This document shows positions 1-8,748 of a stretch of DNA of 64,000 nucleotides, in pieces. Position 1 is the stretch's first letter, and every line of letters begins with the position of its first letter. The stretch is taken from positions 1,674,001 to 1,738,000 of the forward strand of contig OZ241348.1 in NCBI GenBank assembly GCA_965199915.1, read 5' to 3'. The translations under genes and the position numbers were made by a program. This DNA comes from VXYL01 sp965199915 (GTDB lineage Bacteria; Pseudomonadota; Gammaproteobacteria; Pseudomonadales; Azotimanducaceae). The notes beneath the pieces were generated by a model. It was not told the DNA's origin and did not search any database. It saw only the letters and a list, made by a program, of their open reading frames with translations.

Positions 1-292
1 TGAGGTGCGCTGAACATGAGGTTTCACTCCCGCGGTCTCAATTTAATTTAACAAAGACCCCCTCTCGAAGATTGCAAATCCACATAACGTATTGATTAAA
101 CGTGGCTTTCCTATTTGACGGTCATTTAACAGCGCAGAGATAACTTATTGAAAAACAATGCTTTCTTGCTCTCTCCGTCACGCGACTGGCGCAGGCAGGC
201 GCCAAGTCGCGCTCTTGAAGGCCGGGCTGGAGCGCTCGGAGCGCTCGCTTCATGCGTTCGCCGCCCGCCGACTGCTCGTCAACGCCGTTTCG
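1..292. other. No recognisable gene
   Basis: This edge is AT-richer than the rest of the window, especially the first 150 bases. No reading frame with convincing coding character is seen on either strand. The open minus frame crossing this stretch is only the run-on of the decayed IS4 transposase that ends near 293. Confidence 0.5.
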
Positions 293-631
293 CCCCGGCG
301 CCAACGCCCGGCAGCCCGACAGCAGCCACCCGAACAGCGCCTCGCACAGCTCGCACGGCTTCTCCGCGTTCACCCGCGCCAGCGACGACCGCGACACCTC
401 CCCGACTCCCAGATGGTACAGCTGCGCGACTGCGCCGACAGGTTCGACACGGATGTCCCGCAGGCTGCAACGCCCGGCTAGCTGCGCCATCCCCATCGCC
501 ACGAACTGCCCACCGCTTCAGCTTGCGCGGCATCCGCCCCGATTTGTGCCTCTCGGCAGATTCTCAAACTCATGTCTCGGCACCAGTTTGCAGTTGGGCA
601 TCTGCGCGAATATGGTGCTATTGTGCGCCAC
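293..631 (-). pseudogene. IS4-family transposase remnant (DUF4372-type N-terminus)
   Basis: Three minus-strand frames read in order give an IS4-family (DUF4372-type) transposase N-terminus. The first piece, from about 631, carries AHNSTIFAQ and KLVPRHEFENL. The next piece (about 535) carries RKLKRW. The last carries FVAMGMAQLAGRCSLRDI, LYHLGVGEVSRSSLARVN and CEALFGWLL. Homology stops near 293, so the DDE catalytic domain is missing, and at least two frameshifts break the rest. It is a dead fragment. Family assignment rests on remembered consensus, not on a search. Confidence 0.7.
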
Positions 632-760
632 GGGTTTGGATCTCCTGTGTCCGATTGGTTTTCCAAAACACGATCATAAGCAGCGTGGGACGGTCCAAGC
701 CCTCTATTTCGAGCGCGTCGTGCGTAATATGGACGCTTCAAGTCGCGAAAGGAGCGGAAC

Positions 761-1177
761 ATGTGGTGGAAACTGACTTTGGCAATGGTCGTCGTGACCA
801 TGGGGTTGGCGTGGTGCGAGAAGCAAAGCGACCGACCAACCCAACGAACGCCCGCGCAAGAGGCGCAATACCAAGCGGTTCTGGCGTCTGAGCGTCGGCA
901 AGCAGAAGCTCGACCAAAAGAACGGCGCTCTGGCACCGGCGCCGCGAAAGCCGAGCTACTCGCCAAGACATTGAACGCCACGGCCGACGGAGGCATGACG
1001 TGCGAAGCGAAGGCGGAATCGAAGACCATTCTGTGCATCGTCAACGCTGTCGATGGCGAGCTCAGTAAGTTGGCCAGTGGCGTTGTGCTCATAGCAAACG
1101 CAAATGACATTCCCCTTACTGGTTGGAAGTTGACGATGGTGAATCTGGACGATTATGTTGTTACGAGGCGATTTTGA
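761..1177 (+). CDS. Hypothetical exported small protein
   Basis: The gene encodes 138 residues of unknown function. The N-terminus MWWKLTLAMVVVTMGLAWC looks like a short signal peptide or lipoprotein signal, with Cys at residue 19. A charged, Arg/Gln-rich linker (about residues 20-60) follows, then a globular C-terminal half with two cysteines (MTCEAK and ILCIVN). AAGGAG sits 7 bases before the ATG, which supports this start. It stands alone, convergent with the amidohydrolase. I do not recognise the family. Confidence 0.6.
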   Translation: MWWKLTLAMVVVTMGLAWCEKQSDRPTQRTPAQEAQYQAVLASERRQAEARPKERRSGTGAAKAELLAKTLNATADGGMTCEAKAESKTILCIVNAVDGELSKLASGVVLIANANDIPLTGWKLTMVNLDDYVVTRRF

Positions 1178-1179
1178 TT

Positions 1180-1196
1180 GGCCCCGCGCCGGGGTC
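1180..1196. terminator. Possible hairpin between convergent genes
   Basis: GGCCCCG and CGGGGTC pair around a CGC loop just after the stop of the small exported protein, in the gap shared with the convergent amidohydrolase gene. No clear T-run follows, so this is at best a weak terminator. Confidence 0.3.
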
Positions 1197-1308
1197 AAAG
1201 TGCATCTTTTCACTGGGTGTGCGACAAATCGTAGGTCAGTAGTCGTTCACATTGAGATTCACGCGGCGAGTTTGGCAATCCGGTCCTCCAATAGCGGTCG
1301 AACCGCCG

Positions 1309-2460
1309 TCAGTCGTTGATGCGGTATTCGCGCCCGTGCGCCACCACCAGCGCTGGCCGGGTCAGCACCGACAGGTCGGTTAGCGGATCGCCGCGCACGA
1401 ACAGCAAATCCGCAGTCATTCCCTCGCGCAGGGCGCCGGTGGCGTCCGCCAAGCCCAACGCCGCCGCGCCAGCGCTGGTGGCCGAACGCAACGCCTCCAC
1501 CGGCGTCAGCTCCGCCAAGCGCGCGAACACCGCGAGCGCCCGCGCCAAATCGTGGTGGTAGACGTTGGGAATGCCGGCGTCCGTGGACGCCGCCAAGCGG
1601 CAGCCAGCGGCCTTCAAGGCGCGGAAGTTCGCCGTCGCTTGGGCGGCGAAGGCATCTCCGAAACGCGCCCAGCCGGCGTTCACCGTGGGCGAAACCCAAA
1701 TGCCGCGGCGGGCGATTTCCCGCGCCACTTCGGGGTCGTAGTCGCCGCGCTTGCCGTCCGCCCCAATCCACGAGCAGTGCTCGATGGTGTACACGCCGGC
1801 GTTGGCGGCGTGGCGAATGCCGGGGGTGCCGTGGCAGTGCGCCGCCACCGGGTAGCCGCGCGCGTTCGCGGCGCGAACGATGGCGGTGGTGGTTGCTTGG
1901 TCGAATTGCGCGTCCTTGGGCTGGCTGCCGGCGGTTTGCATCCCGCCGGTGGCCATCAGCTTGACCAGATCAACCCCGCGCGCGTCCTGGCGGGCGATCA
2001 CGGCGCGCGCCTCCTCGATGTTCGCTGCTTCGCCGCCCCAGAAGTGGCAGTGGCCGCCCACGGACGTCACCGGCTGTCCGGCGCAGAGCAGGCGCGGGCC
2101 GGGAATCTCGCCGGCGTCGATGCGGTCGCGCAGCTCCAGCTCCAACCACTCGCCGCCGCCCAAGTCGCGGGCCGTCGTGATGCCGGCGCGCACCATCGCC
2201 AGCGCCCGTTCGGCCATCTTGCGGCGCAACACGTCCGGCTTCTCCGCCAGCTGCTCGGCCACCGTTTTGTACGACGGGTCGAGCACCATGTGGACGTGCG
2301 CGTCGATCAACCCGGGCACCACCGTCAAGCCGCCGCAGTCCTCGCCGCCGAGATCGCGGCCGATGCGTGCGATGACTTCGCCTTCCACCACAACGGAGTT
2401 CGCCTCCGCGTAGGCGTCGGCCACGCCGTCCCAAAGACGAATGTTGGTGTAGGCTGGCAT
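1309..2460 (-). CDS. Amidohydrolase, imidazolonepropionase-like metallohydrolase
   Basis: A 383-residue metal-dependent amidohydrolase of the type often annotated as imidazolonepropionase-like; the true substrate is unknown. Visible motifs are GLIDAHVHM (residues 50-58, metal His pair), VDLVKLMATGG with Lys168 as likely carbamylated metal ligand, AAHCHG (about 207-211), YTIEHCS (His228) and STDAG (Asp294). A C-terminal beta segment (TADLLFVRGDPLTDLSVL) completes the composite domain. ATG at 2460 is preferred over an upstream in-frame start because AAGGGACGG lies just before it and homologous sequence begins there. It lies 70 bases downstream of the AAA ATPase on the same strand. Confidence 0.88.
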   Translation of the reverse strand: MPAYTNIRLWDGVADAYAEANSVVVEGEVIARIGRDLGGEDCGGLTVVPGLIDAHVHMVLDPSYKTVAEQLAEKPDVLRRKMAERALAMVRAGITTARDLGGGEWLELELRDRIDAGEIPGPRLLCAGQPVTSVGGHCHFWGGEAANIEEARAVIARQDARGVDLVKLMATGGMQTAGSQPKDAQFDQATTTAIVRAANARGYPVAAHCHGTPGIRHAANAGVYTIEHCSWIGADGKRGDYDPEVAREIARRGIWVSPTVNAGWARFGDAFAAQATANFRALKAAGCRLAASTDAGIPNVYHHDLARALAVFARLAELTPVEALRSATSAGAAALGLADATGALREGMTADLLFVRGDPLTDLSVLTRPALVVAHGREYRIND

Positions 2461-2530
2461 GTTCCGTCCCTTGAGCAACCTACCGCCCTGCGGCGTGTAC
2501 CGCAACGACGCATGCGTCGCTCTCAGCCAC

Positions 2531-3325
2531 CTACTGTCCCTCGCTGTTGGCATCCACGCTGCGGCGCGCCGCTCGGCTTCGCCAGAGCTTCAATTGAGCC
2601 GCCACAATCGCTTTCATGTCGCAATCCGGCAGCCCCAACACTTGCTGTCTTTGCACATCGAGGCCGAACTGCTCCAACTCCGAGAAGTTCAAGCTCCGCA
2701 ACTGCTTCGCCAGCGTTGTCGGTGCGCATCCCAGCTTCAGGCCGTTGCGTTTCTCAAAGCGACGAAACCATTCCTCCGCCAACGACTGCGTGGGCGGCGG
2801 CAAGTCGAGCCTTATTTGAAAGCGACGCCACACCGCACGATCCAGCAGCTCGGGGTGATTGGTCGCCGCGACGGCCACAACGTGGCTTGGCAGCTCGTCC
2901 ACCTGCAGCAGCAGGGAGCTCACCACGCGCTTGATCTCACCGGTTTCGTGGATGTCCCCGCGCTCTTTGCCCACCACGTCAAACTCGTCAAAGAACAGGA
3001 CGCAGCGATGCGTGCGAACTTGATCAAAGAGTTTCGCCAGTCGCACCGAGGTCTCGCCAAGGTAGCTGGCGATGACCGACTCGCAGCGCACCGACAGGAG
3101 CGGCACGGCTAGCCCCGCGGCCAGCGCCTCGGCCAGCGAGGTCTTTCCGTTGCCGGGCGGCCCCGTCAGCAGCAGCCGATGGCGCGGTTCCAGGTTGTGC
3201 GCCCGGAGCAGGTCGGCACGACGGTGTTCTTCCAATAGCTGGCGGCAGGCAGCGACCACATCCTTTGGCAGCACGAGGTCGTCCAGCGTTCGGACGGGCG
3301 CAATCTCGTGGTACAGGTCCGTCAT
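2531..3325 (-). CDS. AAA family ATPase, 5' end split by insertion sequences
   Basis: The remaining ORF (264 residues) holds the whole AAA core: Walker A GPPGNGKT (55-62), Walker B VLFFDEFD (109-116), sensor Asn156 in AVAATNHPE and arginine finger RRF near 167. Upstream of ATG 3325 the same frame stays open to 3448 and reads EEIIAAERARQHHVLADRLA, which resembles the N-terminal helix of full-length relatives. The frame ends exactly at the TA flanking the IS630 element, so the native gene began beyond the insertions, near 5530-5570. The residual ORF may still be translated. Relatives often neighbour a subtilisin-type protease; none is seen here. Confidence 0.82.
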   Translation of the reverse strand: MTDLYHEIAPVRTLDDLVLPKDVVAACRQLLEEHRRADLLRAHNLEPRHRLLLTGPPGNGKTSLAEALAAGLAVPLLSVRCESVIASYLGETSVRLAKLFDQVRTHRCVLFFDEFDVVGKERGDIHETGEIKRVVSSLLLQVDELPSHVVAVAATNHPELLDRAVWRRFQIRLDLPPPTQSLAEEWFRRFEKRNGLKLGCAPTTLAKQLRSLNFSELEQFGLDVQRQQVLGLPDCDMKAIVAAQLKLWRSRAARRSVDANSEGQ

Positions 3326-3447
3326 GCCTGTGCGCCGAGTGGGGCCCAGCGCTCTGTCCGTTCGGCCCGCGTCGTCGAGGTGGGTGGCAAGCCGGTCCGC
3401 GAGAACGTGATGCTGTCGCGCGCGCTCGGCGGCGATGATCTCCTCTA

Positions 3448-4665
3448 GTGGTTCGATTCCAAAATACCATTCTATGACTTCACGCCGCAGCCAAGTCGTC
3501 CATCCGGTAGCTCCACTTGAACACCACGGGGTCGGCGTTGAGCCAGTCCAAGTGTTGCAGGATGCGTTCCTTGAGTTCGTCCACGGAGTCCACGCGGATG
3601 CCGCGCAACAGCGTCCGCGCCAGCTTGCCGAAGAACGACTCCACCAGATTCAGCCACGAGCCGCGCTTCGGCGTGAACACGAACTCGAAGCGGTTCGGCA
3701 CGCTCGCCAGATAGGCGCGGGTCTCCTTCGAGACGTGCGCGGAGTGGTTGTCCAGGATCACCCGGACCAGCGCCCGCTTCGGGTAGGCGCGGTCGAGCTG
3801 GCGCAGGAAGTCGACGAACTCGCGGCTGCGGTGGCGGTCCACCACCGCGCCGTGGACGTGCCCGGTCAGCAGGTCGAGGCCGGCCATCAGCGTCGCCGTG
3901 CCGTGGCGGACGTACTCGTGGTCGCGTCCCACCGCCGCGCGCTTCCCCGCTTGCGGCGGCCGGTCCGGCGTCGTCGTCCCCAGCGCCTGGATGCCCGGCT
4001 TCTCGTCGTAGGAGACGTAGGCGCGCAGCGGCCCGCCCGCCTTCCCGCCCTCCCGCAGCAGTTTCACCTCCCGGTAGACATGCAGCACCTGCGCCATCTT
4101 CTTGTCGAACTCGGGGTCGCGCCGCTCCAGGAAGTACTCCACCTTGTGCGGGCGCAGCGCCTGCGCCGACAGGATCTTCGACACCGTGCCCTTCGCCAGC
4201 AACGACAGGCTCGGATGCCCCTCCTCGCGGCAGTGCATCCGCGCGTGCTCCGCCAGCAGCGCCATCGTCCACAACTCCTGCGCGTGGCCCAGCTCCTTCG
4301 GCTTGCGGCACGCCAGCGACACCAGCCACGCCCGCGCCTCCTCCGTGATCTCCCGCTTCCGGCCCCGTCCCGGCAGGTCTTCCAGCGCCGCCACCGCGCC
4401 GACCGACAGCGCCTTGTCCACGCACCGCTCCACCTTCGGTCGGTTCGTGTTCAAACGCCGCATGATCCGCGCCCGCTCCACCCGACCGTGCGGCTCCGTC
4501 CGCGAACGCGACACCGCCGACAACTCCAGCCTCTCGTCGTCCGCCAACTCCAACGCCGCACGCTTCTTCGCAACCATTGCCGTCCCCTCCTTGGGCTTTG
4601 CACAAATGCCACCGCCATCATGCCATTAAACAGCCAACAGAAATGGTGTTTTGGAATCGAACCAC
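3448..4665 (-). mobile_element. IS630-family insertion sequence, apparently complete
   Basis: The 1.2 kb element has 17-bp terminal inverted repeats: GTGGTTCGATTCCAAAA at the left end and its exact complement TTTTGGAATCGAACCAC at the right. TA lies on both sides (3446-3447 and 4666-4667), the target duplication typical of IS630. The single transposase ORF fills it. The left end interrupts the AAA ATPase gene. The right TA is shared with the adjacent IS5 element. Confidence 0.88.
3480..4577 (-). CDS. IS630-family transposase
   Basis: A 365-residue DDE transposase with an N-terminal helix-turn-helix region (about residues 20-110). The catalytic acidic residues lie in YVSYDEKPGIQA (first Asp), VRVILDNHSAH (second Asp) and SWLNLVESFFGKL (Glu), the IS630/Tc1-mariner pattern. 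Length is normal and no frameshift is seen, so it is probably functional. The start ATG is followed by basic MVAKKRAALEL, with a purine-rich AAGGAGGGGACGG upstream as ribosome site. It lies alone inside its element. Confidence 0.92.
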   Translation of the reverse strand: MVAKKRAALELADDERLELSAVSRSRTEPHGRVERARIMRRLNTNRPKVERCVDKALSVGAVAALEDLPGRGRKREITEEARAWLVSLACRKPKELGHAQELWTMALLAEHARMHCREEGHPSLSLLAKGTVSKILSAQALRPHKVEYFLERRDPEFDKKMAQVLHVYREVKLLREGGKAGGPLRAYVSYDEKPGIQALGTTTPDRPPQAGKRAAVGRDHEYVRHGTATLMAGLDLLTGHVHGAVVDRHRSREFVDFLRQLDRAYPKRALVRVILDNHSAHVSKETRAYLASVPNRFEFVFTPKRGSWLNLVESFFGKLARTLLRGIRVDSVDELKERILQHLDWLNADPVVFKWSYRMDDLAAA

Positions 4666-4667
4666 TA

Positions 4668-5527
4668 GGGCGCGTTGACAATTAAGCCAGCGCAAGCCAA
4701 ACGGCGGCCATCCGGATCATTGCCGCGTAGCTCGACTCGGTCTGGTCGTAGCGGGTGGCGATGCGGCGGAAGCTCTTGATCTTGCAAAAAAAGTTCTCCA
4801 CGCGGTGCCGCCTCCCGTACTTCTCCATGTCGCAGTCGATCGGCTCCTTCCGATTGGACGCGGGCGGCACCACCGCCTCCGCGCCGAGCGACGCCACCAG
4901 CGCCCGCAGACGGTCGCTGTCGAAGCCCCCGTCCGCCAGCAGAGCCCCGAACGACAGGCCCGACAGCAGACCCGCCGCCGTCGGCGACTCGTGCCGGTTG
5001 CCCGCCAGAAGAACGAACCGCGACAACCTCCCCAGCGCGTCCACCAGCGCCACCATCTTCGTCGTCAGCCCGCCGCGCGACCGCCCCGACTTCTCGGCGC
5101 CCCCTTTTTTCCAGTCGCATGCTGGTGAACGCGAACGTTCGTGCCGTCGATCTGGACTTCCCCGAAGTCCAGATCCGACGACAATTCCTCGAACATCCTC
5201 TTGAAAACCCCCTTCCTCGCCCAGCGCCGAAACCGCTGGAACACCGTGTTCCACTTGCCGAAGCGCGGCGGCAGGTCGCGCCACGGCGCACCCGTCCGCC
5301 CCACCCAAAGCACCGCCTCCACGAAGCGCCGGTTGTCGTCGCCCGTGCGGCCAACGTCCCCTTCCTTCCCCGCGCACAGCGGTTCGATCCGCTCCCACTG
5401 CGCGTCGCCCAGCATCGTCCGCTCAACCCGCATCGCCATCGCCAGCCTCCTTGCTCAAAAACGTCGCGCCACTCCGTGGCGCCCAATGTGGATTCATACA
5501 CCATCAGCGTTATTTGTCAACGCGCCC
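4668..5527 (-). mobile_element. IS5-family insertion sequence, apparently complete
   Basis: The 860-bp element is bounded by perfect 14-bp inverted repeats, GGGCGCGTTGACAA and its complement. TA flanks it on both sides (4666-4667, 5528-5529), as for IS5-family members of the IS427 type. Its left TA is also the right TA of the IS630 element, so the two elements are stacked in one target site. It carries one transposase in two overlapping frames. Confidence 0.88.
4682..5439 (-). CDS. IS5-family transposase made by -1 frameshifting
   Basis: Frame A starts at ATG 5439 (MAMRVERTMLGDAQWERIEPL) and carries the first catalytic Asp in VQIDGTNVRVHQHA. Frame B carries the second Asp (ALLADGGFDSDRLRA) and the Glu region RHRVENFFCKIKSFRRIATRYD. 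They overlap at about 5100-5115 in A AAA AAG followed by five G, a standard -1 slippery heptamer. Slippage there joins the frames into about 252 residues, typical of IS427-type IS5 transposases. The read-through product is inferred. Both halves look intact. Confidence 0.85.
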
Positions 5528-5600
5528 TAGTCCGCGACCATTGGCTTGGGAGCCGCGGCAAACGCCGCACGGTCTCTCGGCCAACAGGCGGGAGGTGACA

Positions 5601-6254
5601 ATGAACCCAGACGAAACTCCTTTCGATTCGTTCTACGGCAACCTGTTTGGCGTTCGCAAGTCGGTTCGCTATCACCAACGCCGTCAAGCGTTCCACGAGT
5701 GGTGGAATACAGTCATCATCGCCTTGTCTTTCGCCTGCAGCGCCTCGGCGATGGCCGAGTGGAGCGCGGGGTGGCGGCAGTTGTTGATTGGTACCACGTC
5801 TTTCCTGCTCATGCTCAACTGGGTAGTGGGAATGACGAGAAGGGCGAACATCCACGCCAAGCTGTGTCAGCGCTTTGCCTCGTTGGAACAAGACATGGTG
5901 CCGTTCGAGAAAAAACGCGACATGGAAGCCGAAGACGAAGAGCGCTTTCGTCGACGGCGTCTAGAGATCGAAGCAGACGAGCCCGCCAAAATACGCGCGT
6001 CTTGGACATCCTGTGCCACAACGATCTGTGCGAGGCCACATACCCGGAGCACTTGGTCTATCCAGTTGCTGCGTGGCGACGCTGGCTTGCTCACTTCATC
6101 GACATTGGCGAAGGCAAGATCGACGGTCAACCTTCGAGCGCACGCGGGCGAGACGCGGCCTCTGGGCGAGAGAGCCTATCGGCTTCACACGCTTGAAACC
6201 GCTCCGACCCGCCGCGTTTTGCCGGTCGGGAAAGCGAGCTGGACAGGCTCATGA
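5601..6254 (+). CDS. Two-TM membrane protein (SLATT-like), C-terminus frameshifted
   Basis: ATG 5601 has a good ribosome site (GGGAGGTGACA). The first 130 residues contain two adjacent membrane segments (about TVIIALSFACSASAMAEW and LLIGTTSFLLMLNWVV), then a helix with HAKLCQRFASLEQDM and an acidic/basic coiled region. This layout resembles SLATT-type two-TM effector domains. Near 5995 the literal frame turns into low-quality sequence, whereas the -1 frame continues with LDILCHNDLCEATYPEHLV and WWRR-like AWRRWLAHFIDIGEGK up to 6196. A one-base change there has probably broken the gene. It lies just beyond the IS5 element, divergent from the disrupted AAA gene. Confidence 0.6.
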   Translation: MNPDETPFDSFYGNLFGVRKSVRYHQRRQAFHEWWNTVIIALSFACSASAMAEWSAGWRQLLIGTTSFLLMLNWVVGMTRRANIHAKLCQRFASLEQDMVPFEKKRDMEAEDEERFRRRRLEIEADEPAKIRASWTSCATTICARPHTRSTWSIQLLRGDAGLLTSSTLAKARSTVNLRAHAGETRPLGERAYRLHTLETAPTRRVLPVGKASWTGS

Positions 6255-6482
6255 GCGTGCTGAAGTTGGCCGTTCGCCGCTCCGTGATCGAAGCCCGTCG
6301 GCAGCAAGGCGGGATCGTCTACGTCGCCTCGTCCATCCCGTCGATGCGCGACTGGCTGGCCGCCGCATTCGCCCAGGGCACGCGTGAAAGCTGGCCCGCG
6401 GCGCGGGCGATCCGCGATCGTCACGAGGATCAACTGGCGAAGTCGACGGCCCCGTAAATCGCCGCCTTGGCTGGTTGGGCAG
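6255..6482. other. Short stretch without a convincing gene
   Basis: A 68-codon plus-strand frame (6251-6457, starting MSVLKLAVRRS) is open here, but it has no ribosome site and no recognisable features. I do not count it as a gene. It may be chance or a decayed 3' flank of the two-TM gene. Confidence 0.4.
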
Positions 6483-7514
6483 TTACGAGGTGCCGGTGGA
6501 AAGGAGGTTCTGCACGGGTTGGTACGGTGCCTCCAAACATTCCACCTGTTCGTCGTCCAGCGCGATGTCGCACGCCGCCACCAACTGCTCAAGCTGCTCC
6601 AAGCGCGAGACGCCCACCACCGGCGCGGTGATTTCCGGCTTGCGGAGCAGCCACGCGAGGGCGATTTGCGCCGGGGTCTTGCCGTGCGCCGCGGCCACCT
6701 CGCCCACCCGTTTGGCGATGTCGAACGTGGCGGCGCCCTGGTACAAACGTTCCGTGCGCACGCGGTCGCGGCCTTTGGAGCGGTTGGTGGCGCCGTCGTC
6801 GAAGCCGCTCTTGTAGGAACCGGCAAGGATGCCGCGCGCGAGCGGCGACCACGGTGTGAGGCCGACGCCGGTGGCGGCGCAATAGGGATTCATCTCGCGT
6901 TCCTCCTCGCGGTAGACGAGGTTGTAGTGGTTCTGCATGGAAACGAACGGCGTCCAGCCACGCATCCGCGCCGTCAGTTGCAGCTCGGCGAACTGCCAAG
7001 CGAACATGGAGGAGGCGCCGAGATAGAGCGCCTTGCCGGCTTTCACGACATCGTGCAGGGCTTCGAGCGTCTCCTCGATGGGCACATGCGCTTGGCCCGG
7101 CACGCCGTGCGGATGGCGGTGAATGATGAGCTGATCCACATAGTCGTGCCCCAGGCGCTTGAGGCTCGCGTCCACGCCTTCAAGCACGTGTTTGCGCGAG
7201 AGGCCGCCTTGGTTGGCGCCGCGTCCCATGGGCATCGCGACCTTGGTGGCGAGCACATATTCGTCGCGGCGCGCGAGTTCCTTCAGCAGCTGGCCCACCA
7301 CCTGCTCGGAGGCGCCGATGCCGTAGACGTCCGCGCTGTCGAAGTAGAAGACGCCGGCGTCCAACGCCGCTTTGAAGATGGGGCGCGCCGCGTCCGCGTC
7401 AAGCGTCCAATCGCCTTGGTGGCCGCGCCCTGGCTGGCCGAAGTTCATCGTGCCGAGGCACAGCGGCGACACCAGCAGGCCGCTGCCGGCGCCGAGTGGA
7501 ACGGGTTTCAACAT
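6483..7514 (-). CDS. Aldo/keto reductase
   Basis: A 343-residue NADPH-dependent aldo/keto reductase, TIM barrel. The tetrad is visible: Asp and Tyr in FYFDSADVYG, Lys in VLATKVAMP and His in QLIIHRHPHG. GTTPWSPLARG-like LTPWSPLARGILAG and the C-terminal cofactor segment PVVGVSRLEQLEQLV fit the AKR family of YajO/Tas-like proteins. ATG 7514 (MLKPVPLG) is chosen because GAGGAAGAT precedes it and conserved sequence starts there. It is divergent from the D-2-hydroxyacid dehydrogenase. The substrate is unknown. Confidence 0.9.
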   Translation of the reverse strand: MLKPVPLGAGSGLLVSPLCLGTMNFGQPGRGHQGDWTLDADAARPIFKAALDAGVFYFDSADVYGIGASEQVVGQLLKELARRDEYVLATKVAMPMGRGANQGGLSRKHVLEGVDASLKRLGHDYVDQLIIHRHPHGVPGQAHVPIEETLEALHDVVKAGKALYLGASSMFAWQFAELQLTARMRGWTPFVSMQNHYNLVYREEEREMNPYCAATGVGLTPWSPLARGILAGSYKSGFDDGATNRSKGRDRVRTERLYQGAATFDIAKRVGEVAAAHGKTPAQIALAWLLRKPEITAPVVGVSRLEQLEQLVAACDIALDDEQVECLEAPYQPVQNLLSTGTS

Positions 7515-7680
7515 GGCTTGATCTTCCTCATCAGCTCGCATCGCGGCTCGCATCCCGCCGGATTCGCGGCCAGCGCTCCCGAACGAGTAGACTGGTTGGC
7601 GGACTTCGCGGCACCGCGTCCATCATAAGACGGTTTCCGGTGCGCCAACGCCATCCGCCGCTCACTGGGATAACGAACAC

Positions 7681-8727
7681 ATGACCTTGCACATCCTCTG
7701 GCCGCGTTCCGGACGCGACCACTCCGTTGAAGAACAGGCCGTCGCCGCGGTGGACGCCAGCATCGTCTGCGAGTTTGGCCGCGGCTTCGATCAGGTGACG
7801 GAAGAGCAATGGCGGCGTTGCGACGGCATCGTGGGCGTGGCGCCGCCGGTGCGGTACCTGCCCAAGTTGGAACGGTGTCGCGTGGTGGTGAAAACCGCGG
7901 TGGGCTTCGACGACGTGGACATCGAAGCCTACGGCAAGCGCGGCATTCCGGTGTGCAACTGCCCGGATTACGGCACCCGCGAGGTGGCCGACCACGCCAT
8001 CGCGCTGATGATGACGCTGGTGAAAGGCATCGCCTTCCACGACGAGGAATTGCGCGCGGACCCCGTCCGCCACTGGCGACCCGCTCTCAACCCCTACGGC
8101 CGCCGCCTCGCCGCCTGCACCTTCGGCGTGATTGGTTTGGGCCGCATCGGCACCGCCACCATCCGCCGCGCCGCGGCCTTCGACATGGACTGCGTGTTCC
8201 ACGACCCCTACCAGCCGAGCGGCGTGGAGCTCGCCCTCGGCGTGCGCCGGGCGGACAGCTTGGAAGACCTGATGGCGCAGTGCGACGTAGTGAGCGTTCA
8301 CACTCCCTTGAACGACGAGACGCGGCATCTGCTGGACGCCAAGGCGTTCGCCGCCGCCAAGGCGGGGCAAGCCGCCAAAGCGGCGAGAAGGGGTGGCAAC
8401 GGCATCATCGTGATCAACACCGCGCGCGGCCCCATCATCGACTTGGACGCCCTGCACGACGCGATGCGGGACGGCACCGTGCTCGCGGCCGGCTTGGACG
8501 TGTTGCCGGACGAGCCCGCCAACTTGGAGGCGCCGCTCATCCGCGCCTGGCAGCGCGGCGAGGAGTGGATCAAGCACCGGCTGGTGATCACGCCCCACTC
8601 GGCGTTCTTCACGCCGGAGAGCGTGCGCGACATTCGGGCGTTTTCGGCGCGCACAGCGGCCCGCTACCTGCGCCACGGCGTGTTGGCGAACTGCGTGAAC
8701 GAGGCGCACTTGGCCGGGCGACGGTGA
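7681..8727 (+). CDS. D-2-hydroxyacid dehydrogenase (CtBP-like)
   Basis: A 348-residue NAD-dependent D-isomer hydroxyacid dehydrogenase. The Rossmann motif is FGVIGLGRIGTATIRRA (about residues 147-163). Catalytic residues are Arg in VINTARGPIID, Glu in LDVLPDEPANLE and His in VITPHSAFFT. The sequence resembles the C-terminal-binding-protein/phosphoglycerate-dehydrogenase branch. An unusual Ala/Lys/Arg/Gly-rich run (about residues 229-240, GQAAKAARRGGN) interrupts the usual link before the Arg motif and is encoded by two GCCGCCAA-GCGG palindromes. The 3' end lies 12 bases before the cargo transposon. Confidence 0.9.
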   Translation: MTLHILWPRSGRDHSVEEQAVAAVDASIVCEFGRGFDQVTEEQWRRCDGIVGVAPPVRYLPKLERCRVVVKTAVGFDDVDIEAYGKRGIPVCNCPDYGTREVADHAIALMMTLVKGIAFHDEELRADPVRHWRPALNPYGRRLAACTFGVIGLGRIGTATIRRAAAFDMDCVFHDPYQPSGVELALGVRRADSLEDLMAQCDVVSVHTPLNDETRHLLDAKAFAAAKAGQAAKAARRGGNGIIVINTARGPIIDLDALHDAMRDGTVLAAGLDVLPDEPANLEAPLIRAWQRGEEWIKHRLVITPHSAFFTPESVRDIRAFSARTAARYLRHGVLANCVNEAHLAGRR

Positions 8728-8748
8728 GGCGGGGCGGACGGTAGCGTA

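Noticed and set aside
3448..3464. GGTTCGATTCC, like a tRNA T-loop, at 3450 and again near 4653
   Set aside because: It is part of the IS630 terminal inverted repeat; no acceptor stem, D-loop or anticodon arm is present.
6251..6457. 68-codon frame beyond the two-TM gene
   Set aside because: No ribosome site, motif or convincing coding character.
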